Assembly (NCBI GenBank): GCA_002371895.1
Contig: DFHM01000012.1
Location: 91,038-155,037, forward strand
Source of the DNA: Candidatus Saccharibacteria bacterium UBA3723
GTDB lineage: Bacteria > Patescibacteriota > Saccharimonadia > Saccharimonadales > Saccharimonadaceae
DNA length: 64,000 bases
Reading direction: 5' to 3'
A model generated the notes under the pieces. The model had not been told where the DNA came from. It saw nothing but the letters and a program-made list of their open reading frames with translations, and did no database searches. This document shows, piece after piece, positions 38,056 to 46,262 of the stretch (positions are counted from its first letter, which is position 1; every line of letters starts with the position of its first letter). Made by a program: the position numbers and the translations under genes.

Positions 38056-41000
38056 TTAGGCCGCCATATCCATTTCTTCGCCATTGTCTTCTTCGGGTTC
38101 CACTACTGGAGCGGACTCTACGAGACCATATTTCTCCAATAACGGCGAAAGCGTATTGGTCTGAGCTGGTCCATAGCTTGACATGTTACGATGATCTACC
38201 TTGTAGCGACCATCGATGGCAATCCTACGATAGTGATCATCGGCCGCATTCCATTTTTCAATAGTATCTTTTAGATACGCCAAATCGGCATCAGATAGAG
38301 TCTCACCGTTCTTCATAGCCGTTCGACGAAGCTCATCGTCGCTTAAATCGATAACAGTAGTCTCGGAATCGAATTTAATTGGCTGGAATTCAGGAGCATC
38401 TTCACCATCCTCTGGAGAAGAGCTGCCACTCTCGCTCGGATTTGGAACGATACGAATTCGAGGCTGAGCAGGCGCTTCTTCAGCATCCCCGTCCGAAGAT
38501 TCACTGTCAGATTCAGGATTACTGCCACCCCAACTATCGTCAAATGGGCTTTCCGCGTCATCATCACTCTCGGACGATTCCGGCGCACTACCACCAGGAC
38601 GTCTTTCTGGGCCACCCCCTCCAGCATTACCACCGCCATCATGAGTATTCGGCTCTTCACCTGCGCTCTCTTCTGGTGGAGCTACACGATTACCGTCATC
38701 ATCTTCCCAGTGCGTGCCAGGTCGACCATCTCTACTCCTAAAACGTTTCCCCGAAGATTCTTTTCCAGAGCCCAATGGGAATAATTCTTCGCCAGGGTAT
38801 GTAAGTACGAAGAATGGCATATCGGCCTGTCCTCGAGCAATTTCTCTCGTCAAATGCTCGATTACATCATACTGGGCGACTGAGCTTTCGGCCAGCGTAG
38901 TGACAGTGTCAGGAACTTGACCATCACCACCAAACGTCAATACAGAGCTTGTATCCATAAGACCAGACGCATCCATGCCCTTATTAACAACAAGCGAAAT
39001 ATTGTCGAAATGGCGCCCATTGATAATATCCGCAAGGAAACCATTCTGGCCAGATAAATCTGGTGAGTAGGTACCATTAGATTCAACAGCAGGGAGCCAT
39101 ATTTCCTTACCGGCTACCTTCGCAATGAAGCCAAAGTCTTCTGAACTCATCGAGCTGAGATCATAACTCTCGCCTCCGCCAAATGAGGTACCAGAGACTT
39201 GCGCATAAACACCGCGATCTGGGCTATAGTAGCCACGCAACTCATTGCCATCAGAATAACTCGTGCCATTATTGAGCCAGTTCGAGCGATAACCTTGCTG
39301 GCATCCTTCAAGCGCTTCGCTAGTAGACACTTGCGTCTCAGTCTGAACAATCTTATCCTGACCACGCACAATGGTATACCTAGGATCATTCTCATATTGC
39401 TTAACCTGAGCAGATGAAAGTTCAGCATTCCTATGTAATATAGCATCATAGTTATCGATTTTCTTAAGACCAGCTAGACCGGCTAGGAATGTATTCTTAG
39501 CATCTGGACCATTCTGGAATAGTTCATGGCCCGATACCCTACTCGATATCTGATTTATACCAGTTTCTGCAAGACCTACCGTATCTTCCCTTACCATGGC
39601 TATGGCCTCTTGGACGCCGACCTGAGCAATGCCAGATATGACTGCCGAGATCCCAGCTGAACGCAATTTACGATTACGCTTCAATTTACGATAGACCTTA
39701 TCTTTTGCCGTGATGTCAGTTTCAAGTTTTTCTTTAGCATCAGTAATAGCATCTGCCAACTTCGTATCAGCGCCACCATCAATGCCAAGCTCTCGCATCC
39801 TAACTTCCGCTCTCGCCACAGCCAAATCAAGCCGCATACGTCTTTGGCTCACCTGCCCCTGGTCTTCACCGGCTTTTTCACCGTAAGAAATGAAGTTGAT
39901 GCCTTCTCTATCGCTCATCTTAATGGCAGTATCGGCTTTAGCAAACGCCTTCACGATGGCATCGCTATCACCAGACTCCAAAGCCTTATCGATATCACCG
40001 ACGAGTACCTCGGAATCGGTCATCTCATACTGCGTCTCTTTGAGCTTTCGCTCGCCTTCTAGCTGTCTACGAAGGATATGGCGAGACAATCTCTCTTTGA
40101 CGCCGCCTCTAGCCTCAAACCTTGAAGGATCAACCGCATCCGGATTAAAGCCCTTCGCCATCTTAGCGTTCTGAGCAGCCCTGTCGCTTGCCGTACGGAC
40201 CCCTTCTCTAGAGGCGCCAAACACGGCAGCCATGCCCATACCTACAGCTAGAGGAACCACGGCTGGCGCAAACGTAGTACCGACAACAACGGATCCAGCG
40301 GCGACCAACGCAGCCCTCAAAGGCATCTTACTATAATTGAACGCTGTACCCGCTGCAGTAGCCAAGATTTCTGGAGGTATAACTTTTCCAACAGGTGACC
40401 GCAACAGTCTATCCGTAATCTTCTCGACAGCAGTAAGGTGCTCCTGGCTACGAACATCCGCGCGAGCTTCGCCGTTGACAAAGCGGAAACCGGCCATAAC
40501 ATCGGCCATAGACTTTCCATGTTCGGCACGGTCGCGGGCTGCTTCAGCAACGGCAAGATAGTTATCAGCCATTAACGCATCTGGATTGCCACCAGCTTGC
40601 GCCAATTCCTGTTTCAAGGTGCCGACCGCATCTTCAAAGGATTTCTTGTTGCCATCCTTAGCATACTGCTCAATCGCATCATGAAGTGTTCTTGTAGCTT
40701 TTGCTTCAGCGCTATCAGGATCAGTTTCTTCCTCGTGGCGCTTACCTTCCTCGTCGACCCAGTAATGCTTAACGACTTCTCGCTTATTGCCATTTTCATC
40801 CTCTACAGTATCGATACCATACGTATCCATCTTTTCGCCCGCTTCGGTATGGATAAGCCTATGCTCAAGCCCTTGTACATATGCCTGAACAAATTGATCT
40901 AGCCCAGCGCCTTTCGACCAATACTTATCTGGTACCGCAGTGCCTTCACCCCTCTGCTTTTCCTGAATTAATTCATAGGCTTCTTTCTCGTAGTGTGCAA

Positions 41001-42489
41001 CTCTAGCACTATGGAACATGCTTTCAAATATGAGTTTATAGGCGGTACGAGCAAATGGTATCCATTTTAGCTTTTTAGCCATTTCGGCCGACTTCATACC
41101 CATCATTTCTTTCGCCAACAACTTCGCTACTTGGCGAGCATCTTTTTCGCGGTTCAAGTTTACGGCTACAAGAGGATCATCGACTTCGTGAATTCCTGGC
41201 TCTTCTTCGCCCTCCTCTTCGCCTTCTTCTTCCTCCTCTTCCTCTTCTTCACCTTGGCCGGCATAATATTCATCAATCAATGCCTGAAGTTCTTCGGCGG
41301 TCATATGCTCAAGGTCATCATATTTAAGACCTTTGACTTTCTGAATCCAGACCGTCATATCTTCGTTCCCACCAATCTGACCTAATAGTTCATGCTTCAG
41401 CTTCTCTTGCTTCTCGGAGGAATCTTCAGTTTCGGCTGCATTATATTCATCAATCAAAGCCTGAAGTTCTTCGGCGGTCATATGCTCAAGGTCATCATAT
41501 TTAAGACCTTTGACTTTCTGAATCCAGACCGTCATATCTTCGTTCCCACCAATCTGACCTAATAGTTCATGCTTCAGCTTTTCCTGCTTCTCGGAGGAAT
41601 CTTCAGTTTCGGCATCATCTTCTTCATCTTTACCCTCCATCTTGCGCAACTTTTCCACTAGTTGCGGAACCTTATCTGGATGGTCCTTATACCACTGAAG
41701 CTCTTCCGGATCTACTTCCCCACCATTAGTCTTCTTGCATAATTCTTCGAGCTCGTCAGGATGCTCTTTGTAGTAATCAATTAACTTCCTATCAAGGTCT
41801 TCTTCTGTTTCTTCTGTTTCTTCAGCTTCTTCGCCGCCAGCCGCAGCATCAAGTACATCTGCTGGATTACTCTCAACGCGAGTATTATTTTCAAGCAGGC
41901 CAATTCTCCTTGCCCAATCCTCATTACTCTCGCCTTTATTTCTTGGATTTTCTTTAACAAAATTGAGCTTTTCTTGCTTCGTCATGTTATCCCAGACGCG
42001 ATCAGAAACTTCCTCTTCGCCCTTCATGTAAGCCTCAAGAGAAGGAATGCCTACACGCGTACGCCATTCCGCATCCGTCTCATCAGAACCGTCTGGATGA
42101 ATATTTTCAACCGAATAAGTACCGTCTTCGTTTTGAACTCTTCTAGTACTCTCGCGCGGGAACTCTTCGCTTTTTTCGCGAACCATTCTTTCCCACGCCG
42201 CACGGCGACTATATTGCTCGCCGTTTTCACCCTTAATTCTTGGGTGATAATCTACGTGATATCTAGTCTGCGCACGATCGCTCTCACCCTCGAGGTCATT
42301 TAGAGGGTCATAATTATCGCCGCGCTTCGCCATCGCTTCCATTTTCTTGCGATATTCATCGGATTCGTCCGGTTCGTCACCGGTATCTTCATGGTAATCG
42401 GATTTTTGGAATGGTGGCCAGTTCTGATCCCATTCGCCGCCATCAGCCTGGCCTTGAGATTCAGTTTTATTGTGTTTCCCTTCGCTCAT
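38056..42489 (-). CDS. Giant acidic protein with internal membrane segments and tandem 59-residue repeat
   Basis: A 1,477-residue protein of unrecognised family. The first 430 residues are highly charged and include two nearly identical 59-residue units (AETEDSSEKQ...) followed by a Glu run. A helical region (about 440-700), hydrophobic stretches at about 726-759 and a weaker one at 943-966, another helical region, then a Ser/Tyr/Gly-rich domain (about 1030-1230) and a disordered Gly/Ser/Pro/Asp tail. No signal peptide; topology with both ends on the same or opposite sides cannot be told. Follows a DUF5663-like gene by 15 bases. Such giant membrane proteins are typical of CPR genomes and often thought to be surface-related. 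Confidence 0.82.
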   Translation of the reverse strand: MSEGKHNKTESQGQADGGEWDQNWPPFQKSDYHEDTGDEPDESDEYRKKMEAMAKRGDNYDPLNDLEGESDRAQTRYHVDYHPRIKGENGEQYSRRAAWERMVREKSEEFPRESTRRVQNEDGTYSVENIHPDGSDETDAEWRTRVGIPSLEAYMKGEEEVSDRVWDNMTKQEKLNFVKENPRNKGESNEDWARRIGLLENNTRVESNPADVLDAAAGGEEAEETEETEEDLDRKLIDYYKEHPDELEELCKKTNGGEVDPEELQWYKDHPDKVPQLVEKLRKMEGKDEEDDAETEDSSEKQEKLKHELLGQIGGNEDMTVWIQKVKGLKYDDLEHMTAEELQALIDEYNAAETEDSSEKQEKLKHELLGQIGGNEDMTVWIQKVKGLKYDDLEHMTAEELQALIDEYYAGQGEEEEEEEEEGEEEGEEEPGIHEVDDPLVAVNLNREKDARQVAKLLAKEMMGMKSAEMAKKLKWIPFARTAYKLIFESMFHSARVAHYEKEAYELIQEKQRGEGTAVPDKYWSKGAGLDQFVQAYVQGLEHRLIHTEAGEKMDTYGIDTVEDENGNKREVVKHYWVDEEGKRHEEETDPDSAEAKATRTLHDAIEQYAKDGNKKSFEDAVGTLKQELAQAGGNPDALMADNYLAVAEAARDRAEHGKSMADVMAGFRFVNGEARADVRSQEHLTAVEKITDRLLRSPVGKVIPPEILATAAGTAFNYSKMPLRAALVAAGSVVVGTTFAPAVVPLAVGMGMAAVFGASREGVRTASDRAAQNAKMAKGFNPDAVDPSRFEARGGVKERLSRHILRRQLEGERKLKETQYEMTDSEVLVGDIDKALESGDSDAIVKAFAKADTAIKMSDREGINFISYGEKAGEDQGQVSQRRMRLDLAVARAEVRMRELGIDGGADTKLADAITDAKEKLETDITAKDKVYRKLKRNRKLRSAGISAVISGIAQVGVQEAIAMVREDTVGLAETGINQISSRVSGHELFQNGPDAKNTFLAGLAGLKKIDNYDAILHRNAELSSAQVKQYENDPRYTIVRGQDKIVQTETQVSTSEALEGCQQGYRSNWLNNGTSYSDGNELRGYYSPDRGVYAQVSGTSFGGGESYDLSSMSSEDFGFIAKVAGKEIWLPAVESNGTYSPDLSGQNGFLADIINGRHFDNISLVVNKGMDASGLMDTSSVLTFGGDGQVPDTVTTLAESSVAQYDVIEHLTREIARGQADMPFFVLTYPGEELFPLGSGKESSGKRFRSRDGRPGTHWEDDDGNRVAPPEESAGEEPNTHDGGGNAGGGGPERRPGGSAPESSESDDDAESPFDDSWGGSNPESDSESSDGDAEEAPAQPRIRIVPNPSESGSSSPEDGEDAPEFQPIKFDSETTVIDLSDDELRRTAMKNGETLSDADLAYLKDTIEKWNAADDHYRRIAIDGRYKVDHRNMSSYGPAQTNTLSPLLEKYGLVESAPVVEPEEDNGEEMDMAA
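41260..41436 (-). repeat. 177-bp tandem repeat, unit 2
   Basis: In-frame duplicate of the unit at 41437-41613, differing at only a few bases, encoding 59 residues. Near-identity at synonymous sites indicates a recent duplication or gene conversion. Confidence 0.92.
41437..41613 (-). repeat. 177-bp tandem repeat, unit 1
   Basis: First (N-terminal) copy of the 59-residue unit in the giant protein. Confidence 0.92.
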
Positions 42490-42504
42490 CTAAAAGCCTC
42501 CAGA

Positions 42505-42873
42505 TTACTCAGCGCTTTCTTCGCTATTTGCGTTTTCTTCGTATGCTTCCCTCAACGCATCAACATCAACGTTCGCGTTACCGCCGAGGTAAAGCAGCCT
42601 AAACTGCAACATCGTCTCAAGCGCAACACGCTCAAGGTCTACGCCACTGTTTTTCATGAATTCTGCAACTTGCTCGTCGGTAAAGTTTTCATCATCAAGC
42701 TTGTCGGCAAGCTCGATTGCCTTGTCTTCTGGCAATGCATTGATAGAAGCGCGGTCAATCTGGTCCAAAAGGCGCTCCATCATGTCAAGCTTCAATTGTT
42801 TACGGACGTCACCTTCTACGCCCAACCCTTTTTCATCGATTAGCTGATCAATGAATGTTTCAACATTTTCCAT
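42505..42873 (-). CDS. DUF5663-like small helical protein
   Basis: A 122-residue all-helical acidic protein. The pattern of FIDQLIDEKGLGVEGDVRKQL, LADKLDDENFTDEQVAEFM is like the DUF5663 family described mainly from CPR genomes; this is by memory, not search. A leader with AGAGAGG precedes the ATG and an extended -10 TGCTATTAT lies further upstream. It leads the unit with the giant protein and could be its partner. Confidence 0.75.
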   Translation of the reverse strand: MENVETFIDQLIDEKGLGVEGDVRKQLKLDMMERLLDQIDRASINALPEDKAIELADKLDDENFTDEQVAEFMKNSGVDLERVALETMLQFRLLYLGGNANVDVDALREAYEENANSEESAE

Positions 42874-42992
42874 AAAAATTATGACCTCTCTTGTGTATAT
42901 TTATCCTTATGTTAATAATAGCACATTACGCTCACGTCTAAAAATTCCCTTCCAGTGGCGATAACATCAGAAAAATGTTATAATAACAATCA

Positions 42993-44030
42993 ATGAAAAT
43001 TTTGGGAATCGAAAGCTCCTGCGACGAGACAGCCGCCGCCATTGTAGAAGATGGCGCTAAAATTTTGTCGAACGTCGTCGTCTCCCAGATTGATATCCAC
43101 GCCGAATACGGTGGTGTTATTCCAGAAATTGCAGCCCGCTCCCATATTGAAGCCATCAACCCCGTTCTTCATAAAGCCTTTGCCGACGCCAATCTTACAA
43201 TCGACGACATCGATGCAATCGCTGTCACTCATACGCCGGGTCTCGTTGGTTCACTCCTTGCCGGCACTCTGGCCGCCCGCACCCTTGCCGTCCTCCACGA
43301 TAAGCCTTTCTACCCTACCCACCACCTAAAGTCACACATCTATGCCAACTGGCTTAGTGGCTACCAGCCAGAATTTCCACTTCTAGCTGCTGTCATTTCT
43401 GGCGGACATACGCAGATTATCTATATGGAGCGCCACGATCATTTTGAAATCATCGGCACCACCCGCGATGACGCCATCGGCGAGTGCTTCGACAAAGTCG
43501 CCAAAATCCTCGGCCTCCCCTACCCTGGCGGCCCAGCCATTGCCAATGCGGCAAAAAACGGCAATCCCACCAAATATCACTTGCCAATCCCAAAGGTCGA
43601 CGGCCTCGATTTCTCATTTAGTGGCATCAAGACCGCAGTCCTTCGCGCCGTCCAGAAAGAACTCAATCTCCCAATCACCACGCCTTCCTACGAGCTTCAA
43701 AAGCATCTTTCCGAGCAGCAAATCGCAGATTTTGCAGCTAGTTTCCAGGCTACCGCTGTAGATATCCTCATCAAGAAACTCAAAAAAGCCGCCGAAACCC
43801 ATCCCGCCAAATCTGTACTACTAGCCGGCGGCGTCTCCGCAAACCAGCTACTGCGCGAGGAGCTCAAAAAACACTTCGAAAAGACCCATAAAGTCTACTT
43901 CCCAGAGCCGAAATTCAGCACCGACAACGGCGCCATGGTAGCTTCCGCCGCCTACTTCTCTATCCAATCTGGCGAAAAGGCATCCGACCCCTATCAGCTA
44001 GATATTTCACCACGCTCAGTCATTCGTTAG
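42993..44030 (+). CDS. tsaD: tRNA N6-threonylcarbamoyltransferase TsaD
   Basis: A 345-residue TsaD (Kae1/YgjD) catalysing the transfer step in t6A37 synthesis. N-terminal GIESSCDETAAAIV, metal-binding His111 and His115 in the HHLKSH motif, IYMERHDHFEIIG, and the C-terminal GGVSANQLLRE and DNGAMVA motifs are present. TATAAT at 42979-42984 ends 8 bases before the ATG: probably leaderless. Partners TsaB/TsaE/TsaC are not in the window. Confidence 0.97.
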   Translation: MKILGIESSCDETAAAIVEDGAKILSNVVVSQIDIHAEYGGVIPEIAARSHIEAINPVLHKAFADANLTIDDIDAIAVTHTPGLVGSLLAGTLAARTLAVLHDKPFYPTHHLKSHIYANWLSGYQPEFPLLAAVISGGHTQIIYMERHDHFEIIGTTRDDAIGECFDKVAKILGLPYPGGPAIANAAKNGNPTKYHLPIPKVDGLDFSFSGIKTAVLRAVQKELNLPITTPSYELQKHLSEQQIADFAASFQATAVDILIKKLKKAAETHPAKSVLLAGGVSANQLLREELKKHFEKTHKVYFPEPKFSTDNGAMVASAAYFSIQSGEKASDPYQLDISPRSVIR

Positions 44031-44078
44031 TTGTTCAGGACATATAAAAACCGTGTCCAAAATGCTATAATTATTTTA

Positions 44079-45314
44079 ATGATTTTAAGTGAGTCTAATC
44101 TTGCTGTCCGCGAAAAACTCGCCAAGTATTCCAACACGAATCCTGACGATTGGTTTTTGTGCCTAAAAGCCCGCTACGGCATGGCGGCCTCCTACAAAGC
44201 CATCCGCTCCGAACTCGGTTCCGGCGAGGTTATCACTCCCCCATATACCTGCATCACCTCTGTTAATCCAATCATCGTTGCCGGCCTAAAGCCAATTTAT
44301 GCCGACATCGACCCACAAACCCTCTCAATCACCGGCGCAGACAAACTCGTAAGCAAGCGTACTCGCGCAATCGTCGTCCAACATACTCTCGGTATCATCA
44401 ACCCAGAAATCCAAAACATTGGTAAAATCTGCAAAGATACCGGCATTATGCTCGTCGAAGATTCCGCCCACTGTCTTGCTCGCATGGCACTAGACCATAA
44501 AGGCCGCCCGATTGCGGACATCTCCGTCCACTCTTTCGGCGTCGAGAAAGTCCTCCAAAACACCAAATTTGGCGGCGCAATTTTCGTAAATCCACGCCTA
44601 AAAGAGCGCAACCCAAAACTTTACGAAGCAATCACCTCTAGATTAATTAATCTCCCAGAGGTTCCCCGCTCCCTCGATTTGAAAATTCGTGCTTATCGCA
44701 CGCAAAATGCCATTTTGCAGCGCGTCCCAAATGCAATGAAATCCGGTTTTCGCAATATTATGCTAAAAACCAAGACTTTTGAGCCGGCCGTAAAGCCACT
44801 CGAGCAGGCAGCTGATCAGGATATAGAATACGCAATCACTCCATTCGTCAGCGAAACAATCCTAAAGAACATCACTTCCCTCCCCTCTGATTACCGACGC
44901 CGCGAACAAAACGTTGAGATTTATCGCAAATATCTTAAAAACGCCACTTATTTCCATATTGTTTCCAACAAAAAGGAACCATTGTTGGCATTCCCTGTAG
45001 TTTTTGAAGACACTCACCGTGCCACTGAAGCCTACAACGCATTGGCATCCTCAGGATATTTTATCCGACGCTGGTATTCACCACTTCTCTACCCTGGCCC
45101 AGTCGACAACCGCTACTATTCATACAACTCAAAATCTTGCCCTGTATCCGAAGCGATCCATCCACGCATTTTATGCCTACCAACAAATCTCAGCACAAAC
45201 GACACGAAAAAAATCATCAATATTCTCTATCCAGTGCAAAACCATGTGGAAAACTATCGCAAAACTGTGGAAAACTCCCTGTCAAGCACCAAAAAAACAT
45301 CCAAAAAAGCCTAA
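44079..45314 (+). CDS. DegT/DnrJ/EryC1-family PLP aminotransferase
   Basis: A 411-residue sugar aminotransferase-like protein. TPPYTCITSVNPI and EDSAHCLA precede the PLP-lysine region SFGVEKVLQNTKFGGAIF, where the lysine lies within the expected Ser-Phe-x3-Lys motif. Start at 44079 is chosen over in-frame codons upstream because an extended -10 (TGCTATAAT, ending 44071) lies 7 bases before it. The C-terminal tail is Lys/Ser-rich. Family members make amino sugars for surface glycans. Confidence 0.9.
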   Translation: MILSESNLAVREKLAKYSNTNPDDWFLCLKARYGMAASYKAIRSELGSGEVITPPYTCITSVNPIIVAGLKPIYADIDPQTLSITGADKLVSKRTRAIVVQHTLGIINPEIQNIGKICKDTGIMLVEDSAHCLARMALDHKGRPIADISVHSFGVEKVLQNTKFGGAIFVNPRLKERNPKLYEAITSRLINLPEVPRSLDLKIRAYRTQNAILQRVPNAMKSGFRNIMLKTKTFEPAVKPLEQAADQDIEYAITPFVSETILKNITSLPSDYRRREQNVEIYRKYLKNATYFHIVSNKKEPLLAFPVVFEDTHRATEAYNALASSGYFIRRWYSPLLYPGPVDNRYYSYNSKSCPVSEAIHPRILCLPTNLSTNDTKKIINILYPVQNHVENYRKTVENSLSSTKKTSKKA

Positions 45315-45333
45315 AAATATCACAAATCGCATA

Positions 45334-45361
45334 AAAATCCGCAAAAAACGCGGATTTTTTT
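45334..45361 (+). terminator. Terminator of DegT-family gene
   Basis: AAAAATCCGC, A-rich loop, GCGGATTTTTTT. Confidence 0.88.
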
Positions 45362-45480
45362 GAAATTTCGGCCATAAAACCGCAAAAAAATTCAATTTTA
45401 GCCTAAAAACATGAATTTTTCGCAAAAAATAAAAAAATTTCGGAAAAACCACTAAAAACCTGTCAAGACTTGACGCAATC

Positions 45481-45530
45481 TTTAAAAAAAATAAAATTTC
45501 GCGCAGCGAAATCAAAAATTTTTTTTAAAA
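45481..45530. repeat. 50-base AT-rich inverted repeat
   Basis: TTTAAAAAAAATAAAATTTCGC faces GCGAAAT...ATTTTTTTTAAA around a short centre. It lies just beyond the stop of the transposase remnant and might be a former IS end or a structural element. Confidence 0.5.
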
Positions 45531-45543
45531 AAAGACTATTTCC

Positions 45544-45747
45544 CTATTTATCGAACTTATCCAGATCAAAAAGCGGAGTTTTCCCCTCATCCATCACTTT
45601 TTGGGCCTTTTTTAGCAACTTTTCCAGCCCAACTTCGCTATTCGCGGACCCAATATGCACAGTTTTTACCACTTCCCCACCCTGTTTCCAGCAAACCTGC
45701 ACGCCGGTCGCGCCAGATCCAGTCTTAAATTTTCGGATAAAAGCCAT
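45544..45747 (-). pseudogene. N-terminal fragment of an IS1634/IS4-type transposase
   Basis: A 67-residue frame, MAFIRKFKTGSGATGVQV then HIGSANSE and a Leu/Lys helix, matching the N-terminal domain (xxxKTxSGATAVQ...HIGSA) of IS1634-like transposases, then ending at a stop. The DDE catalytic core is absent, so it is a remnant, or a captured domain reused for DNA binding. Start ATG at 45747. Confidence 0.65.
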
Positions 45748-45758
45748 ATTACTTATAA

Positions 45759-45767
45759 TTATCCACA
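45759..45767 (+). promoter_or_regulatory. Perfect DnaA box
   Basis: Exact TTATCCACA, the E. coli-type consensus, 12 bases upstream of the transposase remnant start. Confidence 0.5.
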
Positions 45768-45997
45768 TTTTCCCCATTTTTTCCAACATCCCAGCTTTAC
45801 TATTACCTCTTATGCTTAACATCCTCTTGCATTAGCAACCCGCTTACGTTAAAATAGATATAACAAACGAAGAAATTGCGTTTGGGACAAAGTACGTAAG
45901 GTGTAAAACAATTTAGATAATATTTCATGGATTCCGTCAAATTCCACGTGGAATTTTGATGGTATTTTTGCATTTTTCACGTGGAAAACACGTGATT

Positions 45998-46093
45998 TTT
46001 TACAGTTCAAAAGATGACAACTGTAAAAATCTCCAAATTCGAACTTTAGGAACTGTAAAATTTCCACGTAAACTCAACTATTTAACTGTAAAA
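45998..46093. repeat. AACTGTAAAA iterons
   Basis: Direct copies at 46019-46028, 46051-46060 and 46084-46093, one inverted copy at 45998-46007, and a variant AACTGCAAAC at 46107. The 32-33-base spacing is three helical turns. The first inverted/direct pair also forms a 12-base stem. Confidence 0.6.
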
Positions 46094-46262
46094 GCGACCG
46101 AAAGGGAACTGCAAACCAACTGTTTTTACAATTAAGGCAACTAAGTGTAAGCCCGAAAACAGCTGTGCAATATAGACACTCCCGAAGCGCCCCATCCAAA
46201 AACCCAAATAAACACTTGACAATAAGGGGTAAAATTCCGTCTAACATGCTATAATTAACATT

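Larger units (their letters stand above)
45362..46249. other. AT-rich non-coding region with DnaA-box-like sites and iterated motifs
   Basis: The longest non-coding stretch in the window (about 0.9 kb, apart from a transposase remnant). In order: A-tracts spaced about 8-11 bases (45376-45460) that would bend DNA; a 50-base A/T inverted repeat (45481-45530); an exact DnaA box TTATCCACA at 45759-45767; an 18-base palindrome AAATTCCACGTGGAATTT at 45939-45956 and two more CACGTG sites at 45978 and 45989; and AACTGTAAAA at 46019, 46051 and 46084 (32-33 base spacing) plus an inverted copy at 45998. Two TGTGGAAAA near-boxes lie at 45245 and 45266 inside the upstream gene. Origin or regulatory role is inferred. 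Confidence 0.45.

Noticed and set aside
46100..46262. T-box or other riboswitch upstream of valS
   Set aside because: No T-box consensus (GGNACC-like) or specifier stem could be seen, and valS appears leaderless.
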